From: Flavobacterium cyclinae
GTDB taxonomy: Bacteria > Bacteroidota > Bacteroidia > Flavobacteriales > Flavobacteriaceae
Direction of reading: 5' to 3'
NCBI RefSeq assembly: GCF_021172145.1
Contig: NZ_CP089095.1
Span: forward strand, 496,001-560,000
DNA: 64,000 nucleotides
The notes under the pieces are model-generated. The model was not told where the DNA came from. It saw only the letters and a program-made list of their open reading frames with translations, and made no database searches. Within the stretch, counting starts at the first letter, position 1. Each line of letters begins with the position of its first letter. Shown one piece after another: positions 8,323 to 17,669 of the stretch. The translations under genes and the position numbers were made by a program.

Positions 8323-9948
8323 TTATCCTAAAAACGGATATTTATAATCTTCTGGTGTTACGAAAGTTTCTTTAATTGTTCTAACAGAAGCCCAACGCAA
8401 TAAGTTTTGTGCTGAACCAGCTTTATCGTTAGTTCCAGAACCTCTTGCTCCTCCAAATGGTTGCATTCCTACAACAGCACCTGTTGGTTTGTCGTTGATA
8501 TAGAAGTTTCCTGCTGCATTTTGTAACGCAACTGTAGCTTCTTCTACCGCATAACGACATTGGCTAAATACCGCACCAGTTAAAGCGTATTCTGAAGTTT
8601 CGTCAACTAATTTTAATGTTTCAGACCATTTAGCATCTTCATAAACATAAATCGTAACTACTGGTCCGAATAATTCGGTTTCCATAGTAGTATATTTTGG
8701 ATTTGTAGTTAAGATAACTGTTGGTTCAATGAAATACCCTTTTGATTTGTCATAATTTCCACCCATGATAACTTCTGCATCGCTATCGTTTTTAGCTTGA
8801 TCAATGTAACGTGCTAATTTGTCAAATGAAGCTTCTGAAATAACTGCTGTAATGAAATTACTCATATCTTCTGGAGAACCCATTTTCATTGAAGCTAAAT
8901 CTGCTTCTAAATTAGACTTAACCGCTGGCCATAAACTTTGTGGAATGTAAACACGTGAAGCTGCACTACATTTTTGTCCTTGGAATTCAAAAGCACCACG
9001 AGAAATTCCGGTTGCTACTTGTTTTGCATTAGCTGATGGATGTGCAATGATGAAATCTTTTCCACCAGTTTCTCCAACGATTCTTGGATAGGTTTTGTAA
9101 GTTGCAATGTTATTTCCGATAGTTTTCCAAATGTCATTGAAAACACCAGTCGAACCTGTAAAGTGAACTCCTGCTAAATGTGGACTTGATAAAACTACGT
9201 CAGAAACCATTCCAGAATCACCCATTACCATATTGATAACACCGTCTGGTAAACCTGCTTCTTTGAAAACTTGCATAATCACATTAGCAGAATATACTTG
9301 AGTTGCTGCTGGTTTCCAAACTACCACATTTCCCATTAATGCAGCACTTGAAGGTAAGTTTCCTGCAATAGCGGTAAAGTTAAAAGGAGTAATAGCATAT
9401 ACAAAACCTTCTAATGGTCTGTATTCAACACGGTTCCACATGTCTGAAGTAGAGGCTGGTTGGTCTGCGTAAATTTTTGTCATGAATTCTACGTTGTAAC
9501 GTAAGAAGTCAATTAATTCACAAGCAGAGTCAATTTCGGCTTGGTGAATTGTTTTTGATTGTGCAATCATAGTCGCTGCATTGATTTTAGCGCGGTATGG
9601 ACCCGCTAATAATTCAGCTGCTTTTAAGAAGATACTAGCACGATTTTCCCAAGATAAAGCTGCCCATTTTTTACGAGCTTCTAATGCTTCGGTAATGGCT
9701 TTTTCTACTAAGGCTCTATCAGCTTGATGATAAACACCTACAATGTGTTGGTGGTCATGAGGTGCTGACATTTTTTTTGTGTTTCCAGTTTTGATTTCTT
9801 CGCTACCTATATATAATGGAACTTCAACTTGAGCATTCCACATGGCTTTGTATGTTTCTGCAACTTTTGCTCGTTCAGGCGAACCTGGAGCATAAGATTT
9901 TACCGGTTCATTAACCGCTTTAGGGACATTAAAAAATCCTTTTAACAT
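8323..9948 (-). CDS. pruA: L-glutamate gamma-semialdehyde dehydrogenase (P5C dehydrogenase)
   Basis: The 541-residue aldehyde dehydrogenase belongs to the delta-1-pyrroline-5-carboxylate type. It has the general-base Glu293 (IVGETGGKDF) and the nucleophile Cys327 (FEFQGQKCSAASRVY), and its C-terminal FGGARGSGTNDKAG motif and length fit the monofunctional P5CDH group. It oxidises glutamate semialdehyde from proline breakdown to glutamate with NAD+. The proline dehydrogenase partner is not in the window, so the two steps are encoded separately. It is cytoplasmic, and its ATG at 9946-9948 gives the usual MLKGFFNVPKAVNEP start. Confidence 0.93.
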   Translation of the reverse strand: MLKGFFNVPKAVNEPVKSYAPGSPERAKVAETYKAMWNAQVEVPLYIGSEEIKTGNTKKMSAPHDHQHIVGVYHQADRALVEKAITEALEARKKWAALSWENRASIFLKAAELLAGPYRAKINAATMIAQSKTIHQAEIDSACELIDFLRYNVEFMTKIYADQPASTSDMWNRVEYRPLEGFVYAITPFNFTAIAGNLPSSAALMGNVVVWKPAATQVYSANVIMQVFKEAGLPDGVINMVMGDSGMVSDVVLSSPHLAGVHFTGSTGVFNDIWKTIGNNIATYKTYPRIVGETGGKDFIIAHPSANAKQVATGISRGAFEFQGQKCSAASRVYIPQSLWPAVKSNLEADLASMKMGSPEDMSNFITAVISEASFDKLARYIDQAKNDSDAEVIMGGNYDKSKGYFIEPTVILTTNPKYTTMETELFGPVVTIYVYEDAKWSETLKLVDETSEYALTGAVFSQCRYAVEEATVALQNAAGNFYINDKPTGAVVGMQPFGGARGSGTNDKAGSAQNLLRWASVRTIKETFVTPEDYKYPFLG

Positions 9949-10075
9949 GGTGTTGTATTTTGAAATTAGACAATTTTGTGCATTGATTTACGAAATTATC
10001 GTAAACGAATACAAAAATACGAAGTATATTTTGAATTATCGATAACAAATGTTACGAAGCTAATTTGTTTGCTAT

Positions 10076-10462
10076 TTAGTTAATAGCAAAAGGAGCGCTA
10101 AGTTTAAAAGTGGGAATAATAACTCTAAAACTTCTAGTTGAGGTAAAGTTAACCATATTGAAGTAGCCTTTCATGGCACCAATAGGAGAAGAAAGTAAAC
10201 ATCCAGAAGAATAGGTGTAACTTTCGCCAGGCTTAATAACAGGTTTTTTACCAATTACACCTTCGCCATCTACAACTTCTAAATTGTTAAGGGCATCGTA
10301 TATTTCCCAATGACGTGTGGTTAATTGAACCGAATCTTTACTTTGGTTTTCTATGGTAACATGATAGGAGAAGGCAAAATGAATTTTGTAGTTCTTGAAG
10401 TAAGTTCCTTCAAAACTAGTTAATACTGAAATTTTTATGCCTCTTGTAATTTGACTTACCAT
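10076..10462 (-). CDS. apaG: ApaG domain protein
   Basis: The 128-residue single-domain protein has the ApaG immunoglobulin-like fold, including RHWEIYDALNNLEVVDGEGVIGKKPVIKPGE, split around the conserved GEGVIGKxPxIxPGExYxY core, and a SGCLLSSPIGAMKGYF segment. ApaG is linked to Co2+/Mg2+ resistance in enterobacteria, but its biochemical role is not settled. It is the last gene of a minus-strand run, three bases after the DUF3667 gene. The length is typical. Confidence 0.9.
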   Translation of the reverse strand: MVSQITRGIKISVLTSFEGTYFKNYKIHFAFSYHVTIENQSKDSVQLTTRHWEIYDALNNLEVVDGEGVIGKKPVIKPGESYTYSSGCLLSSPIGAMKGYFNMVNFTSTRSFRVIIPTFKLSAPFAIN

Positions 10463-10465
10463 AAA

Positions 10466-11545
10466 TTAAAATAAAATTATTCCTATAAACATCATTATTA
10501 CAATACAAATACCTAATAATAAAAAGAATAACGGATTCAAAATTAAGAATTTTAGAATTGTAATCCAACGGCTTTGTTGATAAAAATTTCTTAAAGATTT
10601 ATAGAGATAAATTGGAAATAGGAATGCAAATGATATTCCTTCAAAAAAGGAAGCTAATGTTTCGCTTACTAAAGAAATGATGTTCAATATCATTAAGCAA
10701 ATGAAAATAAATGTAAAAAAAGTATAAGTAAAGACTAAATGTTCTGTGTAATTGATTTTTCTTGAATAGAAAACCAACCAAAACATTAAGGTTAGAATAG
10801 GCAATGATAAAAATATGAAAAATGGTAGTTTTTGATAAAAATAATCTAAAAATTCATCTTCAATTTCATTTGATTTAAAGAGTTTTGATTTGTTAAAAAA
10901 AGTAGTATTTAGCAGGTTATTCTCGTATCCTAACTCTGATAAAGCTTCATTGGTAGATTTTTTTGGATATTTTCTGTGGAAATTTCTAAAAGACAAAGCC
11001 TTATAAATAATAGGTCTTAATCCAGATGATATATTCTTATTGATAAATTCTTTGTTGTAAATGGAATCTCTACTGTATTCAATTTCTTTTTTAGATAACT
11101 TATCAATAATTTTTTTGTTAGAATTTACTAATTGGGAAGCGGCAGTATCTTTCTTTATTTGTTCAATAATTTGATCTTCTGTTTGTTTTTGTTGTACATT
11201 ATTAGGTGAAGTATTTTCATCTCCTTCTGTAAAATTAAAGGTGATAAACAATAAAATAGATACGCTTAAAAATAAACGAAATGGATTTGCATAGGTGTGA
11301 CGTTTTCCTTCGTTATATTTCAAGGCTAAAACACCAGGTTTTGAAAAAATAGAGAGTAACGAATTTCGTAATCGAGAATCGTACGCATAAAAATTTGCAA
11401 AAAACTCTTCAATGAAATCTTTAATTGTTAGTTTTTTGGTTGAATTTAATTGCCCACATTGATGACAAAATTTTTCGCTTTTATCTAATGGGGTTTCGCA
11501 ATTTAGACAACAAGAACCTCTATATTTTAAGTCTTTTCTTCCCAT
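10466..11545 (-). CDS. DUF3667 membrane protein with N-terminal zinc ribbon
   Basis: The 359-residue protein begins with a zinc-ribbon-like pattern, CCLNCETPLDKSEKFCHQCG (residues 12-31, two CxxC knuckles). This is followed by LTIKDFIEEFFANFYAYDSR and then GVLALKYNEGKRHTYANPFR, the conserved DUF3667 core. Five or so hydrophobic segments occupy about residues 90-107 and 235-359, so it is a membrane protein. The long polar insert (about 115-235) is lineage-variable. No function is established for the family. It sits between apaG and the T9SS Plug gene with gaps of 2-3 bases, so the three are surely co-transcribed. Confidence 0.75.
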   Translation of the reverse strand: MGRKDLKYRGSCCLNCETPLDKSEKFCHQCGQLNSTKKLTIKDFIEEFFANFYAYDSRLRNSLLSIFSKPGVLALKYNEGKRHTYANPFRLFLSVSILLFITFNFTEGDENTSPNNVQQKQTEDQIIEQIKKDTAASQLVNSNKKIIDKLSKKEIEYSRDSIYNKEFINKNISSGLRPIIYKALSFRNFHRKYPKKSTNEALSELGYENNLLNTTFFNKSKLFKSNEIEDEFLDYFYQKLPFFIFLSLPILTLMFWLVFYSRKINYTEHLVFTYTFFTFIFICLMILNIISLVSETLASFFEGISFAFLFPIYLYKSLRNFYQQSRWITILKFLILNPLFFLLLGICIVIMMFIGIILF

Positions 11546-11547
11546 TT

Positions 11548-12795
11548 TTAATTTTTGATAACTTCGCTATTTGTGTTTGCAATTCCAATAACTCTGTCGT
11601 ATCTATCATTGTTGCCTCTGTAATATACTATAGCTGTATAATTGTTTTCGGTTTGGAAAAAATTCCCATCAATGGCATTTTGGTTATCTATTTTGCCTGA
11701 TGCATCTGCAATTACATATTGAAAGTTTGTAAATCCTTGTTTTAATAAAATTGCTTTTTCATAAAACCCCGATTTACTATTAAATTCCATTTTGTATTCA
11801 TCACTTAAAGCATAGTTGTTAAACATACCTACTATATAGATGTTTTTGTCTAACATTTTTGGGGTGTTTAAAGCAAAATAAACCCACGAGTAATCTGATT
11901 CAATATTAGAATTTGTTGCATTTGCATTCTGAATAAAGAAATTCCCATTAATATCGGGAAAATAAGTATAAGGTTGGTTTTTTCTAGGTGTATTTACATA
12001 AAGATAGGTATTGTAAATATTATCACCTGATGTTACTCTAGCAACCGTATTATTTGTAGCTCTTATTATTTTATTGTCTATACTGTAAGCTTCGTTTCCT
12101 GCCCAAAACTGTGTTTCTTTATTGTATCTATATACTAATTCGCTTCCAAGTGTGAATTGAGGTTTGATATTAGAAATGCTGGTTTTCCAATTTCCATTTT
12201 GAAAAAGAGTTACTTTAACATTTTCAATCGGATTTTGTAAAATTCGATCACCATAGTTAATGGTCATTTCAATATTTTGTTTCTCATTTATACTATCAAA
12301 GTCTCTGGCTCTTCTAATCAAAAGTCCAATTGAAACTTGTTCTTCATAAATTACAATTTTTCTTGTAAATACAACTTCGCCTTCGTCATTTAGTATAGAA
12401 ATCAAGTAATTACCACTTTTTGTAATTTGATTAAAACGATTGGGAAAAACTTGTCTGTAGTGCGAATATAGTTGTAACGTATTAAATGAATTTTCATACG
12501 TAATTATTCTTTGATTATCTACACCATTAAGATATTCTACTTTTGCCAAGTTGGATGGAGAAGACCAATCGTAATTGTATTGGGTTATGGTGTAATAGTA
12601 ATCCGCTTCATCTCCATACAAATCATCAAAACTCAATTCAAAAGATTCGCCTAATCTAAAAAAAGGAATAACATTATTGTTGTTTACTGTGAAAGATATC
12701 GTTTTAATATTAAAAGGCGGATCAATTTCAACATTTGATTGTGAGAATGATACAAATGAAATTAGCAGGCCAAATATGGATAGAAATTTATTCAT
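11548..12795 (-). CDS. Type IX secretion system Plug-domain protein (formerly DUF5103)
   Basis: The 415-residue protein has a signal peptide (MNKFLSIFGLLISFVSFSQS, cleavage near residue 18) and then the beta-rich Plug domain. Recognisable stretches are IKTISFTVNNNNVIPFFRLG, ELSFDDL, YYYTITQYNYDWSSPSNL and YSHYRQVFPNRFNQ. In Flavobacterium johnsoniae a protein of this family closes the periplasmic side of the SprA (Sov) translocon when no PorV/cargo is bound. It would act in the periplasm at the outer membrane. It leads a three-gene minus-strand operon with DUF3667 and apaG. Family assignment is from remembered sequence features, not a search. Confidence 0.8.
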   Translation of the reverse strand: MNKFLSIFGLLISFVSFSQSNVEIDPPFNIKTISFTVNNNNVIPFFRLGESFELSFDDLYGDEADYYYTITQYNYDWSSPSNLAKVEYLNGVDNQRIITYENSFNTLQLYSHYRQVFPNRFNQITKSGNYLISILNDEGEVVFTRKIVIYEEQVSIGLLIRRARDFDSINEKQNIEMTINYGDRILQNPIENVKVTLFQNGNWKTSISNIKPQFTLGSELVYRYNKETQFWAGNEAYSIDNKIIRATNNTVARVTSGDNIYNTYLYVNTPRKNQPYTYFPDINGNFFIQNANATNSNIESDYSWVYFALNTPKMLDKNIYIVGMFNNYALSDEYKMEFNSKSGFYEKAILLKQGFTNFQYVIADASGKIDNQNAIDGNFFQTENNYTAIVYYRGNNDRYDRVIGIANTNSEVIKN

Positions 12796-12913
12796 TTTCG
12801 TGTTTTAAATATGTAAAAATAGTAAAACTTTAAGTATAAAAGTAATCCAATTTAAATTAATCAGGTTTTTTAGTTTAGAATCATTATAAATAAGTAAAAT
12901 GCATGGCTATATT

Positions 12914-12946
12914 TTTGGTAAGCTGTTATGTATTTGATTAAATTTG
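12914..12946 (+). promoter_or_regulatory. Promoter of the nqr operon
   Basis: TTTG (12914-12917) and TAAATTTG (12939-12946) are separated by 21 bases, matching the Bacteroidota sigma-A consensus TTTG-N19-21-TAnnTTTG. The transcript would begin near 12953 and leave a leader of roughly 35-40 bases before the nqrA ATG at 12990. Confidence 0.75.
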
Positions 12947-12989
12947 CACGTTTTATAGTAAATTTTTAACAACTCATATCTTCAAAAAT

Positions 12990-14339
12990 ATGTCAAAAGA
13001 CATTCGAATTAAAAAAGGTTTAGACCTTAAGTTGAAGGGTGAAGCGGCTCACAAAGTAGCTGAAGTAACTCGCTCGAAAGTCTATGCTGTTAAGCCTTCA
13101 GACTTCCATGGAGTAACTCCAAAGATGGTTGTAAAAGAGGGAGATAACGTTAAAGCAGGAGAAGTAATTTTCTATTCTAAAGCAGATGAGAAAGTGAAAT
13201 TCGTTGCTCCTGTAAGCGGAAAAATTCAAGAAATCAAACGTGGTGAAAAGAGAGTTATTTTAGAGATTCTTATTGCGGCTGATTCACAAGATGTTTTCGT
13301 AGAGCATAGCAAGAAAAATCCTAATGATTTATCAACAGAAGAAGTAAAAGCTCATTTGTTAGCTTCTGGATGTTGGCCATTTATCAATCAACGTCCTTAC
13401 GATGTGATTGCTAACTCAGCTGATACTCCAAAAGCTATTTTTATTTCAGCTTATGCAACAGCTCCTCTTGAAGCTGATGTGGAGTTTGTTTTAGAAAGTA
13501 AAATGGAAGCGTTCAAAGTTGGTATTGAAGCTTTAACCAAATTGACTTCTGGTAAAGTTCATTTATCTTTAAAAGGTAAAGGTAAATCGATTTTTAGTGA
13601 GGTTAAAGGTGTTGCGTTACATAAAGTTTATGGTCCTCACCCAGCAGGTAATGTAGGGGTTCAAATTGAAAAAATTGACCCTATTTGTGCTGGTGAAAGA
13701 GTTTGGACTGTTGCGCCACAAGATGTAGCTATCATTGGAGAATTATTCTTGACAGGTAAATTGAATTTAACAAGAACCATAGCTTTAGCAGGATCAGAAG
13801 TTAAAGAGCCTCAATATTATAATGTTGTTGCTGGTGCTTCAATAGCTGATGTGGTTGCTAATAATATAAACGGAGATAATGTTAGAATTATTTCTGGTAA
13901 TGTATTAACAGGTAAAAAAGTAACATCTAATGGATTTTTAGGTTTCTACAGTAATGTAGTTACTGTTATTCCAGAAGGTAATACTTACAGAATGTTTGGT
14001 TGGATGCCATTTGCATCACCAAGTATTCATAGTGCATCAAGAACAGGATTGTCTTGGTTGATGCCTGGAAAAAAATATGCGCCAAACACTAATTTAAATG
14101 GTGAAGAAAGAGCTTTAGTTGTAACAGGTGAAATGGAATCGGTAATGCCGATGGATATTTATCCAATGCAATTATTAAAAGCTTGTTTGGCTAGCGATAT
14201 CGATAAAATGGAAAGCTTAGGAATTTACGAAGTAGCTCCAGAAGATTTTGCTTTAATTGATTATACTAACACATCTAAATTAGAAGCTCAAGAAATAATT
14301 CGTGGTGCTCTTGATTTAATGATAAAAGAAGTAGGATAA
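12990..14339 (+). CDS. nqrA: Na+-translocating NADH:quinone reductase subunit A
   Basis: The 449-residue NqrA starts IRIKKGLDLKLKGEAAHKV, the typical N-terminus, and includes GVTPKMVVKEGDNVKAGEVIF (barrel-sandwich hybrid) and CWPFINQRPYDVIA. NqrA is the cytoplasmic-side subunit that binds ubiquinone or menaquinone inhibitors and has no cofactor of its own. It is the first gene of a six-gene operon in the standard order A-F with gaps of 2-25 bases. The preceding promoter is an almost ideal consensus. Confidence 0.96.
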   Translation: MSKDIRIKKGLDLKLKGEAAHKVAEVTRSKVYAVKPSDFHGVTPKMVVKEGDNVKAGEVIFYSKADEKVKFVAPVSGKIQEIKRGEKRVILEILIAADSQDVFVEHSKKNPNDLSTEEVKAHLLASGCWPFINQRPYDVIANSADTPKAIFISAYATAPLEADVEFVLESKMEAFKVGIEALTKLTSGKVHLSLKGKGKSIFSEVKGVALHKVYGPHPAGNVGVQIEKIDPICAGERVWTVAPQDVAIIGELFLTGKLNLTRTIALAGSEVKEPQYYNVVAGASIADVVANNINGDNVRIISGNVLTGKKVTSNGFLGFYSNVVTVIPEGNTYRMFGWMPFASPSIHSASRTGLSWLMPGKKYAPNTNLNGEERALVVTGEMESVMPMDIYPMQLLKACLASDIDKMESLGIYEVAPEDFALIDYTNTSKLEAQEIIRGALDLMIKEVG

Positions 14340-14344
14340 TAGCT

Positions 14345-15508
14345 ATGAAGTTTTTAAGAGATAAAATAGACCAAATTAAAAAGCCTTTTGAGAAAGGGCA
14401 AAAATTTGAAAAATTTGCTCCAGCAATTAATGCATTAGATACGTTTTTATATGTACCTAATCATACAACTAAACACGGAGCTCATATTAGAGATGCTGTT
14501 GATTTAAAGAGAACTATGATTACAGTAGTTCTTGCGTTAATCCCAGCATTAATTTTCGGTATTTACAACGCTGGATATCAACACTTCATTCAAATTGAAG
14601 GATCTGATATGTCTTTTGGTAATTTATTTATCCATGGTTTATGGAAAATTTTACCAATGATTGTTGTTTCTTACGCAGTTGGATTAGGAATTGAATTCTT
14701 TTTTGCAATAAAAAGAGGACATGAAGTAAACGAAGGATACTTAGTATCTGGTTTATTAATTCCAATGGTTATGCCAGTTGATTTGCCTTTATGGATGCTT
14801 GCAATTTCTGTTGCTTTTGCTGTTGTAATTGGTAAAGAAGCTTTCGGAGGAACAGGAATGAATATTTTTAACCCTGCTTTACTAGCACGTGCTTTTGCAT
14901 TCTTTGCTTATCCAACATTCATGTCGGGTGATAAAATTTGGGTTAGCGATGCTAGTACAATAGATGGAGTTTCTGGAGAAACAATCTTAGGTTCTTTAGC
15001 ACAAGGTAAAGATGTTGCTTATTCAACAATGGAAATGTTTTTAGGATTTATTCCAGGATCTGTTGGTGAAACTTCGGTTTTAGCTATTCTTATTGGAGCA
15101 TTTATTTTAATTGCAACAGGAGTTGGTAGTTGGAAAATCATGGTTTCTGGAGTTATTGGTGCAGCTTTAACAGCAATGATGTTCAATGCTGTTGGATTAA
15201 CTGCTTTGATGAACTTTGACTGGATGAATCATTTAGTTGTAGGAGGTTTTGCTTTTGGTATTGTATTCATGGCAACAGATCCAGTTTCTGCTGCTCAAAC
15301 TGAAAAAGGTAAAATCATCTATGGTTTATTAATAGGATTCTTTAGTATTATGATTAGAGTTTTCAATCCAGCTTATCCAGAAGGAGTAATGTTGGCAATC
15401 TTATTAATGAATACTTTAGCGCCAACTATTGATTATTTCGTAGTTAATGGAAACATTACTAAGAGAAAGAGAAGATTGGCTAAGTCTAAACAATTAAAAT
15501 CTGCATAG
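14345..15508 (+). CDS. nqrB: Na+-translocating NADH:quinone reductase subunit B
   Basis: This is a 387-residue integral membrane protein with about ten hydrophobic segments. The covalent FMN site is SGET at residues 210-213, so Thr213 is the predicted flavinylated residue; the usual motif is S-G-A-T, and the E at the third position is allowed by the S-x-x-T pattern. NqrB also carries riboflavin and forms much of the sodium path. GKEAFGGTGMNIFNPALLARAF is a conserved stretch, given here as its two halves GKEAFGGTG and MNIFNPALLARAF. It ends two bases before nqrC. Confidence 0.95.
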   Translation: MKFLRDKIDQIKKPFEKGQKFEKFAPAINALDTFLYVPNHTTKHGAHIRDAVDLKRTMITVVLALIPALIFGIYNAGYQHFIQIEGSDMSFGNLFIHGLWKILPMIVVSYAVGLGIEFFFAIKRGHEVNEGYLVSGLLIPMVMPVDLPLWMLAISVAFAVVIGKEAFGGTGMNIFNPALLARAFAFFAYPTFMSGDKIWVSDASTIDGVSGETILGSLAQGKDVAYSTMEMFLGFIPGSVGETSVLAILIGAFILIATGVGSWKIMVSGVIGAALTAMMFNAVGLTALMNFDWMNHLVVGGFAFGIVFMATDPVSAAQTEKGKIIYGLLIGFFSIMIRVFNPAYPEGVMLAILLMNTLAPTIDYFVVNGNITKRKRRLAKSKQLKSA

Positions 15509-15510
15509 TC

Positions 15511-16194
15511 ATGAATAGAGAAAGTAACGGATATACATTTTTGTTTGCGACTGTAATGGTAGTGTTAGTAGCTTCTGCATTAGCATTTGCTGCAACAGCT
15601 TTAAAGCCAGATCAACAAGCAAACATTAAGAAAGAGAAAATGCAGTACATTCTAAAATCGTTTGGAGTAGCTGTAGAAAGAGATGCCTCTGAAGAAGCAT
15701 ATAAAAAACATATCATTAGTGAAATTGTTTTTGATGAAAATGGAAACGAAATAAGCAAAGATGCTTTTATTGTTGATATTGCTAAAGAAAAAGGTAAATT
15801 CCCAATTTTTAACGCTGAAAAAGACGGTAAAAAATTCTATGTTATTCCTGTAAGAGGAATGGGATTATGGGATGCTATCTGGGGATATGTTTCAATAGAT
15901 GAAAACTTAAAAGTAGATGGTATTGTATTTGACCACAAAGGAGAAACTCCAGGTTTAGGTGGTGAAATTACTCAGGATTACTTCCAAAACAGTTTCAAAG
16001 GTGAAAGTGTTTTTGATGCTAACGGAAACTTACAAGGTTTAAAAGTAGTTAAAGGATATACTGGTAAAGACAACAAAGATGATGGTGAAGTTGATGCTAT
16101 TTCTGGTGCTACTTTAACTGGTAATGGTGTGACTGAAATGTTAGTTAGAGGTCTAAAACCATATGAAAAATATTTAAAATCTAATAAAAAATAA
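15511..16194 (+). CDS. nqrC: Na+-translocating NADH:quinone reductase subunit C
   Basis: The 227-residue protein has one N-terminal membrane anchor (about 9-30) and a periplasmic FMN-binding domain. The FMN attachment motif SGAT is at 198-201, with Thr201 the expected acceptor of FMN by a phosphoester bond made by Apb[14 protein letters not shown] and [14 protein letters not shown] are conserved family segments. The size is slightly smaller than the Vibrio protein. The apbE gene for its maturation lies 7.5 kb downstream. Confidence 0.96.
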   Translation: MNRESNGYTFLFATVMVVLVASALAFAATALKPDQQANIKKEKMQYILKSFGVAVERDASEEAYKKHIISEIVFDENGNEISKDAFIVDIAKEKGKFPIFNAEKDGKKFYVIPVRGMGLWDAIWGYVSIDENLKVDGIVFDHKGETPGLGGEITQDYFQNSFKGESVFDANGNLQGLKVVKGYTGKDNKDDGEVDAISGATLTGNGVTEMLVRGLKPYEKYLKSNKK

Positions 16195-16199
16195 TCGTC

Positions 16200-16865
16200 A
16201 TGGCAGATAACAATAAAGAAGGATTATTTTCAAAAAGTAATATTAAGTTAATTACGAATCCATTTAATGACGATAACCCAGTAACAGTTCAAGTATTAGG
16301 TATTTGTTCGGCTTTAGCGGTTACAGTTCAAATGAAAAATGCCTTTGTAATGGCACTTTCTGTAACAGCTGTAGTAGCATTGAGTAATGTTATTGTTTCA
16401 TTAATTAGAAACTTAATTCCTGCTCGTATTCGTATTATAGTGCAGTTAGTAATTGTAGCAGCATTGGTAATTTTAGTTGACCAAGTATTGAAAGCTTATG
16501 CTTATGATGTAAGTAAGCAATTATCGGTATTCGTAGGATTAATTATCACCAACTGTATTGTAATGGGACGTTTAGAAGCGTTTGCATTAGGTAACGGACC
16601 GTGGAAATCTTTCCTTGACGGTATTGGTAATGGTTTAGGTTACGGAATCATTTTAATGATTGTTGCATTTTTTAGAGAATTATTTGGTTCTGGAAAAATT
16701 TTCGGAATTGAAATTTTAGGAAATGCAGTAGATAAAACAGGAGCTTATGCTCATGGATATGTAAACAATGGTTTTATGTTATTGGCACCAATGGCTTTGG
16801 TTACTGTAGGAGTTATCATTTGGGTACAAAGAGGTATTAATAAAAAATTAATTGAGAAAAAATAA
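16200..16865 (+). CDS. nqrD: Na+-translocating NADH:quinone reductase subunit D
   Basis: The 221-residue membrane protein has six hydrophobic helices. Cys36 ([10 protein letters not shown]) and Cys119 ([10 protein letters not shown]) sit in the two inverted half-helices. Together with two cysteines of NqrE they ligate the intramembrane 2Fe-2S cluster of NQR. GRLEAFA and [10 protein letters not shown] are conserved. The ATG follows the nqrC stop by five bases. Confidence 0.95.
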   Translation: MADNNKEGLFSKSNIKLITNPFNDDNPVTVQVLGICSALAVTVQMKNAFVMALSVTAVVALSNVIVSLIRNLIPARIRIIVQLVIVAALVILVDQVLKAYAYDVSKQLSVFVGLIITNCIVMGRLEAFALGNGPWKSFLDGIGNGLGYGIILMIVAFFRELFGSGKIFGIEILGNAVDKTGAYAHGYVNNGFMLLAPMALVTVGVIIWVQRGINKKLIEKK

Positions 16866-16870
16866 TAGCT

Positions 16871-17644
16871 ATGTTTGAATATATCAATATATTTTTAAAA
16901 TCCATGTTTATTGATAACATGGTGTTTGCATACTTCTTAGGAATGTGTTCATACCTAGCGGTTTCTAAAAAGGTATCAACTGCTATTGGATTAGGTATTG
17001 CTGTAACATTTGTATTAGTGATTTCTGCACCTTTAAATTATTTAATTTATAAATATGTGTTAGAAGCAGGAGCTTTAAGTTGGTTAGATCCATCATTAAA
17101 AGATATGGATTTGAGTTTCTTAAATCTTATCATTTTTATCGCAGTTGTTGCAACATTAGTACAATTAGTAGAAATGATTGTGGAGAAATTCTCTCCATCA
17201 TTATATAATTCATTAGGTATTTTCTTACCTCTTATTGCAGTAAACTGTGCTATCTTAGGAGGTTCGTTATTCATGCAATTACGTGTAGATACTGGAACAT
17301 ATCAAAATATTGGACACGTAATCACTTTTGCATTATCGTCTGGTATTGGATGGTTAATTGCGATTGTTGCTTTAGCAGCTATTCGTGAAAAAATGGAATA
17401 TTCTAATGTATTAGCTCCTTTAAGAGGTTTAGGTATTACTTTTATTTTAACAGGTTTAATGGCTGTTGGTTTTATGAGTTTTGGTGGTATCGATATTAAC
17501 TTATTGAATAAAAAACCAGAAGCTAAATTAGAAACTCCAGCTCCTGCAGTTGTAGAAACTCCTGTGATTGATTCAACTCAAATGGACGTAGATTCAGTTA
17601 AAATAGATTCAATTAAGGTAGATTCAACTCAAATAGTTAAATAA
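16871..17644 (+). CDS. nqrE: Na+-translocating NADH:quinone reductase subunit E with C-terminal extension
   Basis: Residues 1-212 are a normal NqrE: six membrane helices with Cys26 (LGMCSYLAV) and Cys126 (IAVNCAILGG) as the other two ligands of the membrane 2Fe-2S cluster. Standard NqrE ends close to residue 200-210. Here a further 45 residues (213-257) follow the last helix. This tail is rich in Pro, Glu and Ala and then has repeated Asp-Ser steps (DSTQ, VDSVKI, DSIKV, VDSTQ). It is probably disordered. The side of the membrane it faces and its purpose are unknown. The frame is continuous and ends 25 bases before nqrF. Confidence 0.93.
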   Translation: MFEYINIFLKSMFIDNMVFAYFLGMCSYLAVSKKVSTAIGLGIAVTFVLVISAPLNYLIYKYVLEAGALSWLDPSLKDMDLSFLNLIIFIAVVATLVQLVEMIVEKFSPSLYNSLGIFLPLIAVNCAILGGSLFMQLRVDTGTYQNIGHVITFALSSGIGWLIAIVALAAIREKMEYSNVLAPLRGLGITFILTGLMAVGFMSFGGIDINLLNKKPEAKLETPAPAVVETPVIDSTQMDVDSVKIDSIKVDSTQIVK

Positions 17645-17669
17645 TAGTATAACATTAAAAATTGAAATT

